Assembly: GCA_016212165.1 (NCBI GenBank)
Contig: JACRGY010000137.1
Span: forward strand, 1-59,281
Length of the DNA: 59,281 nt
Origin: Nitrospirota bacterium
Lineage (GTDB): Bacteria; Nitrospirota; Thermodesulfovibrionia; Thermodesulfovibrionales; UBA1546
Direction of reading: 5' to 3'
The notes beneath the pieces are model-generated. The model made no database searches. It was not told where the DNA came from and saw nothing but the letters and a program-made list of their open reading frames with translations. Of this stretch, positions 33,496-42,621 are shown one piece after another; position 1 is the stretch's first letter, and every line of letters starts with the position of its first letter. The translations under genes were made by a program, and so were the position numbers.

Positions 33496-34908
33496 TCATA
33501 GCCTTGAAGAGGTGCCTCCCTCTGAATGAGGGGCCCTTACCAGGCAATTTGATTCCTCTTTTAAGACTGTATCAATAATATAGTCACAGACATCTTCAAC
33601 GAAATAAGCGCCGTATTTCGTTAGGTTTATTGCGCCGCCCTCCTGCTTCAGACAACCATACTCGCTGAGTTTTGAAAACAGAGAAGAAAATATATCAAGA
33701 GGGTCTGCAGAAAATCTGTCATGGAACTGCTTTATATCAAGACCTCTTTTCACTTGAATATTAAGCAAAAGCGACCGGTACATTTGCTCTCTTTCGGTAA
33801 GAGAAATATACCTCCCGATAGGCAACCCGTTGTTACGGATAATATCTGAATAAGCAGAAAGCTCTTCATGCTTATCAAAACAAATTGTTTTGGTATAAGA
33901 CCTTGCCCGTGAGCCAAATGCGATAATGGGCATTTCTCTTAACCAGTGATATCTGTATCCCCACTGTTTATCGTCAGTGAACCGCCCGTTTTGCTCATAT
34001 CCGTTTGAGCTCATCCATTCCTGCGTGATACACACCATTTCAAAAAGCGTGTCATTGCTCACAACAAGAGCCGGATTGTCCTTATACAGCTTGACAACAA
34101 GAGGGTTTACTATTTCATGCCTGATATATTCAACTGAATCCGGACGTACCTCTCCCAATATCTCAATATCTTTTTTTACACCTTCGATAGTCTGTCCGGG
34201 AAGTCCTGTCATCATATCAATGTTTATTGATATGCCGGCGTCCTGAGCATCCCTGACAATCCTTTCAACCTGGCCCCGGGTATTTTTCCTGTTACACAAA
34301 AGGAGCACCTTTTGGTCAAAGGTCTGGCAACCGATACTTAATCTGGTTATCCCGATATCACCTAACTCCCTTATTCTCTTTTTGTCAGGCAAAGTGGATG
34401 GATGCGCTTCAGAAGTAACACTGCAATTTTCAGATAAGTCTATACATGATGAGAGCTTATCCAGTATAAGCTTAAGGTCATGGTTAGAAAATGATGTAGG
34501 GGTCCCGCCGCCAAGATATATGTACCTTGCCTTCTTGCCCTTAAAAACTCCATGGCTTGAAAAAAGTTCAATCTCCTTCAGTAAATTGTTTAAATAATCA
34601 TTTTGAGCTTCCCTGTCTGCCTTATGAGGGAAAGAATTACAGAATAAACATTCGGAAAAGCAGAAAGGGAGGTGGACATACAACAACATTTCCTCTTCTC
34701 CTATCAAACTTTCCTTTACTTTTTCAAGAAAGCTGTCTACCTGCGATGGCGCGAGTATCTTAAACCTGTGAGGAATAAACAGGTCCGGCTGGCTCTTTGT
34801 GTAATCCGCAGAACCATAGAAGAGTTCATCTCTTATAACGATTAGAGTTTTGTTTCTTTCTGTAAGATTTGGTTCTGTAATAATGTCAGCCTTTATGCCC
34901 GGATGCAA
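33496..34908 (-). CDS. HemN/HemW-like radical SAM protein
   Basis: The 470-residue protein has Cys83, Cys87 and Cys90 in VHLPFCFSECLFC, then YLGGGTPTSF, TSEAHPSTL and RLSIGCQTFD, which mark the coproporphyrinogen-dehydrogenase-like branch (HemN, HemW, HutW and C-methyltransferases). The C-terminal HemN region is present. It starts with TTG, so the N-terminus is not certain. Unlike true HemN it is encoded with an ACP 20 bases upstream. Class C radical SAM methylases share this fold, so a tailoring reaction on the acyl chain is possible. Confidence 0.8.
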   Translation of the reverse strand: MHPGIKADIITEPNLTERNKTLIVIRDELFYGSADYTKSQPDLFIPHRFKILAPSQVDSFLEKVKESLIGEEEMLLYVHLPFCFSECLFCNSFPHKADREAQNDYLNNLLKEIELFSSHGVFKGKKARYIYLGGGTPTSFSNHDLKLILDKLSSCIDLSENCSVTSEAHPSTLPDKKRIRELGDIGITRLSIGCQTFDQKVLLLCNRKNTRGQVERIVRDAQDAGISINIDMMTGLPGQTIEGVKKDIEILGEVRPDSVEYIRHEIVNPLVVKLYKDNPALVVSNDTLFEMVCITQEWMSSNGYEQNGRFTDDKQWGYRYHWLREMPIIAFGSRARSYTKTICFDKHEELSAYSDIIRNNGLPIGRYISLTEREQMYRSLLLNIQVKRGLDIKQFHDRFSADPLDIFSSLFSKLSEYGCLKQEGGAINLTKYGAYFVEDVCDYIIDTVLKEESNCLVRAPHSEGGTSSRL

Positions 34909-34928
34909 AAATTGTTCACATAAGCAAA

Positions 34929-35216
34929 TTACGAGGCTCCTTTTTTGTTCTCATATACATAATTTGCAAGGGTATCTATGGAATAAAAAATCTCTTTCCC
35001 CTGGTCCATATTCTTGACCTCGAGCCCAAAATTGCGCTGCAGCAGAACAACTATCTCAACAGCGTCAAGAGAATCCAGACCCAGCCCTTCTCCGAATAGG
35101 ATTTCATTGTCTTTGATATCTTCGGGCCTGATGTCTTCGAGGGATAAATCTTTCACAAGCATTTCTTTCAGGTTTTTTCTTATCCGTGTTAATTCTTCTT
35201 CTTTGCTGTTTGGCAT
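34929..35216 (-). CDS. Acyl carrier protein B
   Basis: The 95-residue carrier has phosphopantetheine Ser49 in GLGLDSLDAVEIVV. It is longer than FabD-pathway ACPs by an N-terminal charged helix and has an extra acidic loop (MDQGKEIF). It lies between the LpxL-like and HemN-like genes, 23 bases after the former. Confidence 0.92.
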   Translation of the reverse strand: MPNSKEEELTRIRKNLKEMLVKDLSLEDIRPEDIKDNEILFGEGLGLDSLDAVEIVVLLQRNFGLEVKNMDQGKEIFYSIDTLANYVYENKKGAS

Positions 35217-35239
35217 TTTACGCTCCTTAATCCGAATTA

Positions 35240-36142
35240 TTAATTATTTCTTTTCCATATGTCATGAAATACAAACCACTGGGAAGGATACCTGGCGACA
35301 TAATCTTCCAGTATCCCGGCAAACTCCCGGACGCAGCCTTTAATCTCTTCCTGCTTTTTGGCTTTAGAACTGTATCTGGGTTCGATAACATGAGAGATAT
35401 CTATAATATATTTCTTAGTGGAAACCTTGGCCGAGAGAAGTACAACCACAGGGCATCGAGCTGCAGCAGCAATGCTGAAAGCCCCGTAAGGAAAACTGAC
35501 TTTTTCGCCCAGGAAAGAGGCCTCAACTGAGCTGTATTCATAAGGGCGGTCTCCCATTATCGAAACAATATGGCCCTTGTTGACGGCATCCATTGCCTCA
35601 ATTACACCGCCAAGGAAATTTTCTGTAGAAATAATCTTAACATTTTCTTTTTCGCTGTCTATGCCAAGGGCTTCTTTAACTGCAATATTGTCCTCAGGCC
35701 GCATCAGCAAATAAACAGTTTTCCCTAATTTTTTCAAGGCGGTCATCGCAAGCTGCCAATTCCCAACATGGGCTGTCAGCAATATGGCCCCTTTTTGAGA
35801 AGTATTTAAAAGAGTTTTTATTTTATCATATCCGTAAAGCTCTGTGTCAAACTGCCCCTGTCCTGAAACAACATAGTAGCGGTCAATGAGATTTTTGCCC
35901 TGCTGGATGAATAATCTGTAGACCTCGCAGATTTTCTGGAAGGCATTATGGTCTTTAAAACGCCTTTTTATATAAGCCATACTCACAGATACAGCGGTGC
36001 GGTCGCATAGCAGGTAATAAAGGCAGACAGGATATAGGAGCCCATAGGTCCCTGCCAGTCCAAATATCCTGAGTGAGGCCTGGAAGAACCAGAAGCCTAA
36101 TTTATTGCCTCTCTTTTTAACAGCATCCTTGCCCTGCGACAT
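35240..36142 (-). CDS. LpxL/HtrB-like acyltransferase
   Basis: The ATG at 36142 overlaps the GT2 stop by one base (TGATG) and is preferred to an upstream frame from 36244. The 300-residue membrane-anchored protein has the lipid A acyltransferase fold with His125 in LTAHVGNWQLAM. The usual H(X)4D/E has Gln130 in place of the acidic residue, so the catalytic dyad is altered. Downstream MGDRPYEY corresponds to the second conserved block. In aryl-polyene clusters the homologue attaches the polyene chain to a lipid. Confidence 0.8.
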   Translation of the reverse strand: MSQGKDAVKKRGNKLGFWFFQASLRIFGLAGTYGLLYPVCLYYLLCDRTAVSVSMAYIKRRFKDHNAFQKICEVYRLFIQQGKNLIDRYYVVSGQGQFDTELYGYDKIKTLLNTSQKGAILLTAHVGNWQLAMTALKKLGKTVYLLMRPEDNIAVKEALGIDSEKENVKIISTENFLGGVIEAMDAVNKGHIVSIMGDRPYEYSSVEASFLGEKVSFPYGAFSIAAAARCPVVVLLSAKVSTKKYIIDISHVIEPRYSSKAKKQEEIKGCVREFAGILEDYVARYPSQWFVFHDIWKRNN

Positions 36143-37320
36143 CAGCGCTGCCTTTTCTTTTTTATCAGGGATGCTGAAATAAAAACTATAGCGCCCATAA
36201 GGACAGCGCCGGCAGGCGCGATGATCAAAGAGCCCAGGAACCATTCAATCAAGCGGTCTGAAAACTGTGAGAAGACAGTTGCAAAGGAAATATCTGTCAG
36301 CCAGCGGCCGTGCCTTATGAAATAACCTGCTTCGATGCACAGGGCCGGAACAAAAGGCGGCATAAAGAAATGCTGGACATTAACGGCAACAATTTTATTT
36401 AAGTTCAGGCGGGCAGCTACATATATAATTACAAATGTATGGATAAACAGCAGCGGCAGTATGGCGAGAAAAGTTCCCACGGCTGCAGCCATTGCCAATC
36501 CTTCCGGGGTTGTGTTTTCCTGAAGAAGCATCTTCAGGAATTTGCCGGGATGCCGGAGTATTGAGAGGTCTGTTTTTTGGGGGGTATTTACGAGCGGCTT
36601 ATGCCTCAGGGGCAGTAAACGTCTTCCAACCAGCATGGAGTGAATGAGTGAAAGGCGCAGGTTGTCCATAAAAGGCTTAAAGCTGGAGACGCGTTCTTCG
36701 GGTTTGGGATAGTGGACATCAATCATAACGGTCTTTAACTGCAGCCCTGCCCATGCAGCCTTTGCCAGAACCTCTGCTTCAAAATCGTAGCGAACGCCCT
36801 TGAAATTCAATTGGTTCAGATACCGGACAGGATATGCGCGGAAACCGCTTTGGCAGTCATCTATCTCCAGCCCGGTTTCCATGCGCAGCCAGAAATTGGC
36901 AAATTTCCTTCCGAAGCGGCTTTTCCCGGGGATATTATCTGTATTGAAATTCCTGCAGCCGATAATTATATTTGAACCGCCTTCATATATAAGAGGAATA
37001 AATTTTTTAATGTCATCAGGATAGTGCTGCCCGTCTGCATCAATGGTTATCATGTAATAGCCGTCCCGTGCTTCTATATACCGTGAGGCAGTCAGGATGG
37101 CTTGCCCTTTGCCGAGATTCCTTTCATGCTTCAGGACAACAACATCTAAATCAAGAAGTAAAGACGCAACATCTGTATCTGTGCTGCCATCGTCAACAAC
37201 AACAACGTTTTTTAATATGGAACGGCAGCCGGCTGCAACAGCTCTTAAGGCCCCCTTATTGTTAAAAACAGGTATGGCACACCAGATTTGCTCCGGTGCA
37301 ATGGAATTATTTTGGGGCAT
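36142..37320 (-). CDS. GT2 family glycosyltransferase with C-terminal DUF2062 membrane domain
   Basis: The start at 37320 follows AGGAAACGG and overlaps the radical SAM stop by 14 bases. The ~392-residue protein has the GT-A fold with IPVFNNKG, VVVDDGSTDTD and the metal DXD in TIDADGQHYPDD, and CQSGFRAYP as acceptor loop. A DUF2062 domain with two to three membrane segments follows (about residues 265-390). Dolichol-phosphate-mannose-synthase-like specificity is likely. The same fusion occurs in aryl-polyene clusters, where the sugar or lipid anchor is built. Confidence 0.82.
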   Translation of the reverse strand: MPQNNSIAPEQIWCAIPVFNNKGALRAVAAGCRSILKNVVVVDDGSTDTDVASLLLDLDVVVLKHERNLGKGQAILTASRYIEARDGYYMITIDADGQHYPDDIKKFIPLIYEGGSNIIIGCRNFNTDNIPGKSRFGRKFANFWLRMETGLEIDDCQSGFRAYPVRYLNQLNFKGVRYDFEAEVLAKAAWAGLQLKTVMIDVHYPKPEERVSSFKPFMDNLRLSLIHSMLVGRRLLPLRHKPLVNTPQKTDLSILRHPGKFLKMLLQENTTPEGLAMAAAVGTFLAILPLLFIHTFVIIYVAARLNLNKIVAVNVQHFFMPPFVPALCIEAGYFIRHGRWLTDISFATVFSQFSDRLIEWFLGSLIIAPAGAVLMGAIVFISASLIKKKRQR

Positions 37321-38677
37321 TCCGTTTCCTGCGCCTGGTGGAATCACGGGAAAGCAGCATATCCCATAATGTGCCGGTATATCCCATTTTATGCAGAACT
37401 CTCAGGCTATCGTCTATTGCATCAGGAGGGAATATGCAGTGCCTCATCTTTGAAAATGCCTCAGTAAGGGTTTCCTCAAGCCATTTTTTATCAATTGACG
37501 GTGAGATATAGTAAGTTGGTTTGAGCATGCCATCTTCAGGAGATATAACTTTTTCGGTTATCGCTATTTTTGCAAGCGCTGTATCAGGCAGAATCCTTAT
37601 GCCCATGAAGATAAAGATAACGGATTTTTCCAGGCGTTTGATATTTTCTATCCCGGCATATACGGTTTCCCTTGTCTCGCCCGGCCCACCGAACATGAAG
37701 TAGTGTGATGTGGCGACCCCGTGCCTTGCGAAAAGGTCGTTGCATTCAACGATATCCTGAAAAGAAAATGCCTTGCCCAATCTTTTTAATGTAATATCAC
37801 TGGGGGCGTCTGAACCTATCTCAACGGCGATAAGCCCTGTCTGTTTCATCATTTCTACGGTTTCGTCAGTCAACCCCCGGGGCTTGAAAAAACCTGTCCA
37901 CGGGACATTTATTTTACGCCTTAGCATTTCCTTTATCACGCCAAGGTAAGCGCCTCCGTCGTCATTAAATACAGAATCAATGAAGAAAATATATTTGGCC
38001 TTATGCTTGTTAAAAAGCAGTTCAATATCGTCTACAACCGCCCTCGGGTCCCTTTGCCGGATTTTAGAGCCTTCCAGCAGAGGGTAAGAGCAGTAAACGC
38101 ACTTATAGGTGCATCCGCGTTTTGTCTGCACTGAGATTATATTTCCGCTGTGGAGATAATATTCCATCAGTTGTTCATCATACTTTGCCGACGGAATCTC
38201 AGTTCCGAAGAGCCTGGTCTCGGGCCCGATGAGACGTTCTGCAGGATAAATTCCCCTGGCTGCGTTATCTGCGAAATTGACCACTAATGATTCTCCTTCT
38301 CCAACAATGCCGTAATCAGCCCCTGTCTCTTCGAGGATCAGCCCCGGCATAAGGGAAAAACCTGCGCCTCCCATTATTACTTTGCTTTTAGAAGCTTCCC
38401 TGATTTTGCTCACTATATTTTTGACAACTTCTATATAGTATTGTTCGTTCATGAGATTGACATTATCAATATTGCGCACCGAGATTCCGATTAGTTCCGG
38501 GTTGAACTGTTTAATTTCCTGTGCAATGGCATCTACGGATTTGTCTTGCTGAAGGAAATCGAACTGCCGCACCTCATGGCCTGCAGTTGTTAAGGCCCTG
38601 GCAATCATGCTGACGCCGAGCGGATAGACAGGGTATGGCGACATGGCTATGTTGGATGAGATTAACAGGATTCTCAT
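37307..38677 (-). CDS. Cobalamin-binding-type radical SAM protein 3
   Basis: The 456-residue protein has a B12-binding-like domain (to about residue 140, IMGGAGFSLMP and YGIVGEGES) and Cys189, Cys193, Cys196 (KRGCTYKCVYC). It starts at a four-base overlap with the radical SAM 4 gene. The two are adjacent but not close duplicates: the motif surroundings differ. Substrate unknown. Confidence 0.88.
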   Translation of the reverse strand: MRILLISSNIAMSPYPVYPLGVSMIARALTTAGHEVRQFDFLQQDKSVDAIAQEIKQFNPELIGISVRNIDNVNLMNEQYYIEVVKNIVSKIREASKSKVIMGGAGFSLMPGLILEETGADYGIVGEGESLVVNFADNAARGIYPAERLIGPETRLFGTEIPSAKYDEQLMEYYLHSGNIISVQTKRGCTYKCVYCSYPLLEGSKIRQRDPRAVVDDIELLFNKHKAKYIFFIDSVFNDDGGAYLGVIKEMLRRKINVPWTGFFKPRGLTDETVEMMKQTGLIAVEIGSDAPSDITLKRLGKAFSFQDIVECNDLFARHGVATSHYFMFGGPGETRETVYAGIENIKRLEKSVIFIFMGIRILPDTALAKIAITEKVISPEDGMLKPTYYISPSIDKKWLEETLTEAFSKMRHCIFPPDAIDDSLRVLHKMGYTGTLWDMLLSRDSTRRRKRNAPK

Positions 38678-39945
38678 TCAGGTTTCCCCATGTTTTTGTT
38701 TGCGCTCCACCTGCCTTTTCTAAGACGGTTCCCGTGATAAATGCCTTCGGCCTTTTCCTTTTCAATGACCTTGAGAAACAGCTTTGCCATTTTGAGGCTC
38801 TGGCTGCAATCGCTGTAAAAGGTATCCCATGAGTAATAATACATCTCCTGCAATTTATCAATGCTCATCTTTGCCGGCTTAAAGACAACCTCTCCTCCGG
38901 TATACCGGACCCAGTCATTGTGTAAGATCCTTTTTTCTTCTTCAAGCGTGGCCCTGATAGGCGTATGCGGGAAAGGCGTCAATATTGTAAACTCAGCCAG
39001 GTCCAGTTTTATTTCAAGAAGGAAATCAACAAGCCGTTTTATATAATCTTCATCATGGTCATCCATGCCCAGGATAATCGTGCCCTCAACACCAATGCCG
39101 CGCTCCTGAAGCCGCTTGACGCGTTTTCTTATGTGGTCCGAGGTATCAAAGATTGCCTGATATACGTACCAGCAGCCGGCCTCAGCTGCAAGGTCCAGTA
39201 TCTCATCATCATCCTTGATGGGATGGGATATCCATTTTTTCTTGAGGGGTATCAGGGCCCTGAACAGTTCCTTTTCCCATTTGTCATCCTGTGCCATGGA
39301 ATTGTCCACGAAGAACAGGCGGTTATTGTCTATTGATTCAAGCTCCTTAAGTACTGCGTCAATGTCTCTGGGCCTGAATTTGCGCCCTCCTAAAAACGGG
39401 GTACAGCACGGAAAACAATTAAACCTGCAGCCGCGGGAAGCGTGAATGAGGTCCACCATCTGCACACCGCGGTAGTTATACAACTCGCGCTTCAGGATGC
39501 TTCGCCTGGCAGGCCCCACTAACTGCATGTCCGGAAAATCTCTGAGGTAATTATATACTTTTTTCAGTTTACTCTTGCTGAGATCATCTATAACTTCTTC
39601 AAAACGCCCCTCTGCCTCGCCGAGGAAAACAGAATCTGCATGCTGCATGGTTTCTTCATGATGCAGCATGGTCCCTATGCCTCCGAATATTACAGGAATG
39701 CCATTTGCCCTGTACTGGTCGGCAATCTCCCATCCCCGGGGTATCTGGCAGGTGAGCATGGCAGAAATAGCAACCAGGTCTGCCTTTTCATTAAAATCTA
39801 TCTGCTGAACGTTTTCGTCACAGAAGGAAATCTCTATGCCGTTGGGAATAGCAGCAGCAAAACAGACCGGGCCATGCGGCGGCAGATGGAACTCTGTTTG
39901 CCTGTTTAATTTCGGCCACCTGGGATAAATAAGCTTTATCTTCAC
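38674..39945 (-). CDS. Cobalamin-binding-type radical SAM protein 4
   Basis: I start it at the GTG at 39945, which overlaps the upstream stop (GTGA) and has GGTCAGGA before it; a longer frame from 40044 runs through the KS-like gene. The 423-residue protein has a B12-binding-like domain (VIFGGIGTMLHHEE) and Cys173, Cys177, Cys180 in RGCRFNCFPCCTP, with a fourth cysteine next to the triad. The C-terminal ILTPFPHTP is typical. Substrate unknown. Confidence 0.88.
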   Translation of the reverse strand: MKIKLIYPRWPKLNRQTEFHLPPHGPVCFAAAIPNGIEISFCDENVQQIDFNEKADLVAISAMLTCQIPRGWEIADQYRANGIPVIFGGIGTMLHHEETMQHADSVFLGEAEGRFEEVIDDLSKSKLKKVYNYLRDFPDMQLVGPARRSILKRELYNYRGVQMVDLIHASRGCRFNCFPCCTPFLGGRKFRPRDIDAVLKELESIDNNRLFFVDNSMAQDDKWEKELFRALIPLKKKWISHPIKDDDEILDLAAEAGCWYVYQAIFDTSDHIRKRVKRLQERGIGVEGTIILGMDDHDEDYIKRLVDFLLEIKLDLAEFTILTPFPHTPIRATLEEEKRILHNDWVRYTGGEVVFKPAKMSIDKLQEMYYYSWDTFYSDCSQSLKMAKLFLKVIEKEKAEGIYHGNRLRKGRWSANKNMGKPE

Positions 39946-40622
39946 TCCTGACCTCTCTGTTCTTTTAAGGATGAGAATTCTTTTATCATCTTTGAGAAAA
40001 GCATATCTTTGCCCAGTATTGCCCTTGCCCGGGCAACATCGCACAGAACATGCTCTATGGAATCAGAATCCCTTGCAAGGACAAAGTAAACAGCTTCATC
40101 CTCTTCTGCCATTCCTGCAAGCATTGCAGGAGATTCATTCAGAAGGATCATCTCGGATGCCGTGTCCAGCGCGGCCTGCAGGGGTTTATCTGCAGCCGTG
40201 ACATAAAGCAGAGGGCCCTGAAGGCCAAAATGTATGGCTGCTTCACCCAGGGGACTTGACGGCAGGGTATAAATAAAGAGATTCCCCCTTGATAATGTCC
40301 TGCCGCTCTCCAGATAATCCTTAAAATAAAGAATATCTGATTGCAGAGAGCCTGACTTATTTGTACAGATAATCCCGATATCGTGTTTATGGTTCATGAA
40401 ATATTTGATCCCTGCGTCTTTCAATGCAAGCGCAACAGCATAACAGGCCAGCCTGGAGATATTATCGAGCCTGCCGAAATTTTTAAATGGATAAGAAAAT
40501 ATTTCTTTCCTTGATAGCGCCTTGCCTCTTGAGCTGTCCCTGTAATTAAACCGCATCCCATTCATTACACATCCATACTCCTCTTTATTAATCCATCCTA
40601 TGCCGCAAATAGAAATAGCCAT
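39942..40622 (-). CDS. Short ketosynthase-like protein, no catalytic residues (Ketoacyl-synt_2 type)
   Basis: The 226-residue protein matches only the N-terminal ketosynthase half. The catalytic loop reads GPLLYVTAADKPLQ, with Asp at the Cys position, and no NAHGT or GHT motifs follow. It resembles the small PF13723-type proteins found beside the KS genes of aryl-polyene clusters (ApeC-like). A structural or chain-length role with the adjacent complete KS (six bases upstream) is inferred. Confidence 0.75.
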   Translation of the reverse strand: MAISICGIGWINKEEYGCVMNGMRFNYRDSSRGKALSRKEIFSYPFKNFGRLDNISRLACYAVALALKDAGIKYFMNHKHDIGIICTNKSGSLQSDILYFKDYLESGRTLSRGNLFIYTLPSSPLGEAAIHFGLQGPLLYVTAADKPLQAALDTASEMILLNESPAMLAGMAEEDEAVYFVLARDSDSIEHVLCDVARARAILGKDMLFSKMIKEFSSLKEQRGQE

Positions 40623-40627
40623 AAAAT

Positions 40628-41758
40628 TCAGGCCATAACCAGCGCTGCATTTATACCGCTGAAGCCCGCATTGGTTAATAGTGCCATTTTCCTTTTATCA
40701 GCCGGACGCGGCTCCGGAGAGACCCATCCGCGCGCATCCTCATCAGCGTCCTTGAGATTGACAGTGGGCGGAATATTTCTCTCTTTTAAGGATTTCATCG
40801 CTATTATTGCTTCGATGATGCCTGCCGCTCCCATGGTATGCCCTATCCCGCCTTTTATGGAATAGACAGGTATTTTTTTATCTTTGAATACAGAGTGAAA
40901 CGCCCTCATTTCCATGGCGTCATTATAAACGGTTCCTGTGCCGTGAGCTGATATAAAACCAATATCACTTTTATCAGCGGCTGCTGTCTTCAATGCCTTT
41001 TTTATAGCCAGTATCAGGCCTTCACTCTCGCGGGAGGGCCCTGTCATGTGGTTGGCGTCATCACTCAAACCCCAGCCGGCTATTTCACCGAGCATCTCTC
41101 TTTTTTCCTTTTTTGCCCTTGCCTCACTCATGACCAATACGAAGGCTGCTGCCTCTCCCAGGCTCAATCCTTTTCTGTCCCTGTCAAAAGGCCTGGCAAA
41201 GAATTTATCCAGGGCCATCAATGAAGAAAACCCTGAAAAAACAAATTCAGTGACGCTGTCACATGCAACTACCAGTACGCAGTCACTGCGCTTGCTGCGT
41301 ATCATGGCTGCCGCCCTTGCAACAGCTGCTGATGAGGAAGCACAGGCAGCTGAGACAACAGCTCCGGCGTCTTTGACTCCGGTGAGGGCAGAGACCTTTT
41401 TTAACAGAGATGTCAGGCTACAGTCCGGCGTCTCCCCTGTCCCTTTAAGAATATTTTTTTCTAAAAGATCAATCTCGCCCTTTGTTGTTGCCAGTATAAG
41501 CTTTGCATCTTCAGGGATAGATACAGAGGCCTTGTCAAAAAGAGGCTTAAGCATCTGCATCACTAAAGAATCCCCCTGATGATATTCCAGGCTGTCAATG
41601 GTGGCTGCATAATCAGATTGAAAAGCCTTTGTGTTAAACCGGTTCAATCCGGAGATAGCGGTCCTGCCTGAAAGTATATTATTCCAGCAGGCATCTGTGC
41701 CTTTGCCATACGGCGTCATCATATCAGCTGAGACAATGACTGCTCTTAGCCCGGACAA
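40628..41758 (-). CDS. Beta-ketoacyl-ACP synthase, complete triad
   Basis: The 376-residue KS has Cys139 in SAACASSSAA, His in SAHGTGTVYND and His in IGHTMGAAGI. It begins with TTG after AGGTGAG and overlaps the thioesterase stop by 13 bases. The N-terminus is a little shorter than FabF. It is probably the partner of the truncated KS-like protein directly downstream. Confidence 0.88.
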   Translation of the reverse strand: MSGLRAVIVSADMMTPYGKGTDACWNNILSGRTAISGLNRFNTKAFQSDYAATIDSLEYHQGDSLVMQMLKPLFDKASVSIPEDAKLILATTKGEIDLLEKNILKGTGETPDCSLTSLLKKVSALTGVKDAGAVVSAACASSSAAVARAAAMIRSKRSDCVLVVACDSVTEFVFSGFSSLMALDKFFARPFDRDRKGLSLGEAAAFVLVMSEARAKKEKREMLGEIAGWGLSDDANHMTGPSRESEGLILAIKKALKTAAADKSDIGFISAHGTGTVYNDAMEMRAFHSVFKDKKIPVYSIKGGIGHTMGAAGIIEAIIAMKSLKERNIPPTVNLKDADEDARGWVSPEPRPADKRKMALLTNAGFSGINAALVMA

Positions 41759-42231
41759 TTGAACTCACCTGCCTTCCACCTTTTGCGGCATTTCTCCAGC
41801 AAGCCGGGAGAAACTATGCAAACCTCCCACGAGCCGGGATCTATAAACAACTGCACTGTATACCCGCTTGCGGCAAGGCTCCCGTCCTGTTTTAAAAGGT
41901 AGTATTCAGTATTCATGCGGGAACCTTCATGCCAGATTAATGCAGCACGGATAGTAAACTCCTCATCAAGGAAAAGAGGTTTATAATAATCAATATGGAA
42001 TTCAACAATCGGGGCCCGTAATTCTGCCTCATAGAAGTCTTTGTATGACAGGCCGCAGCGCCTGCCTATTTCCGCTGACGCCTCTTCGAAATATGCCGGA
42101 TATCTTCCATGCCAGACAACTCCCATAACATCAACCTCGCTGAAACGGGTGCGCCTCCTGAGTTCAACTGTAACAGGCTCCGGCGCCCCATCAACCCGTT
42201 CAAAGTAGTATTTTTTCTTTCGTAGTTTCAT
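41746..42231 (-). CDS. Hot-dog acyl thioesterase (4HBT type)
   Basis: The 161-residue protein has the 4-hydroxybenzoyl-CoA-thioesterase fold, with RFSEVDVMGVVWHGRYPAYF-type Asp in the usual catalytic loop (VDVMGVVWHG, residues 34-43) and EEASAEIGRRCG after it. It should release acyl chains from ACP or CoA or remove wrongly loaded chains. It abuts the FabZ-like gene directly (stop and start adjacent). Confidence 0.85.
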   Translation of the reverse strand: MKLRKKKYYFERVDGAPEPVTVELRRRTRFSEVDVMGVVWHGRYPAYFEEASAEIGRRCGLSYKDFYEAELRAPIVEFHIDYYKPLFLDEEFTIRAALIWHEGSRMNTEYYLLKQDGSLAASGYTVQLFIDPGSWEVCIVSPGLLEKCRKRWKAGEFNCPG

Positions 42232-42621
42232 CTATGCCTTAATTTCCTCGCCGGTAAAGGAGACCCGCAATTTTAATTCCGATATTTTTTTGCCGTCTTT
42301 GCTGACAGATGCCTTTAATGTAAATTCTTTTTCCGTATCTTTAATATCCCTGCATTCACAGGTTAATTTTTCCGAAGGCGAAACAGGCGAGAAAAATTTT
42401 GCAAGGACAATCTCTCTCAGAACAATGTTTTTCTTTTTCCACTTTTCAAGCATTGCAATGACGCATTGTATCTGGCAGATGCCGGGCAATATCTTGTTGC
42501 CGGGGAAATGGCCCTGAAAACCCACAAAGTCTTCAGGGAATAAAAAGCTGGCAGTCAGCCTCTGTCCTGATGCATCCAGGTCAGCCATGTGTTGTGCAAT
42601 TTCTTTTTTAAGGGTTCTCAA
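42232..42621 (-). CDS. FabZ/FabA-like 3-hydroxyacyl-ACP dehydratase
   Basis: The 129-residue hot-dog protein has the FabZ signature FQGHFPGNKILPGI (residues ~34-47) with the catalytic His. The acidic partner residue of the second FabZ helix is less clear (ICQIQCVIAMLEKW). It starts with TTG, overlapping the DUF3261 stop (TTGA), and AAGGAG sits eight bases upstream. It would dehydrate beta-hydroxyacyl-ACP to the trans-2-enoyl form. Confidence 0.85.
   Translation of the reverse strand: MRTLKKEIAQHMADLDASGQRLTASFLFPEDFVGFQGHFPGNKILPGICQIQCVIAMLEKWKKKNIVLREIVLAKFFSPVSPSEKLTCECRDIKDTEKEFTLKASVSKDGKKISELKLRVSFTGEEIKA

Noticed and set aside
33372-33580. Open frames on the plus strand through the 33.3-33.6 kb junction
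   Set aside because: They run over low-complexity repeats and antisense to the HemN-like gene end, with no ribosome-binding site or family match.
33496-34908. Assignment of the HemN-like gene as a heme biosynthesis gene
   Set aside because: Its position between ACP and cluster genes and the lack of other heme genes make a tailoring role more likely; the family call is left at the superfamily level.
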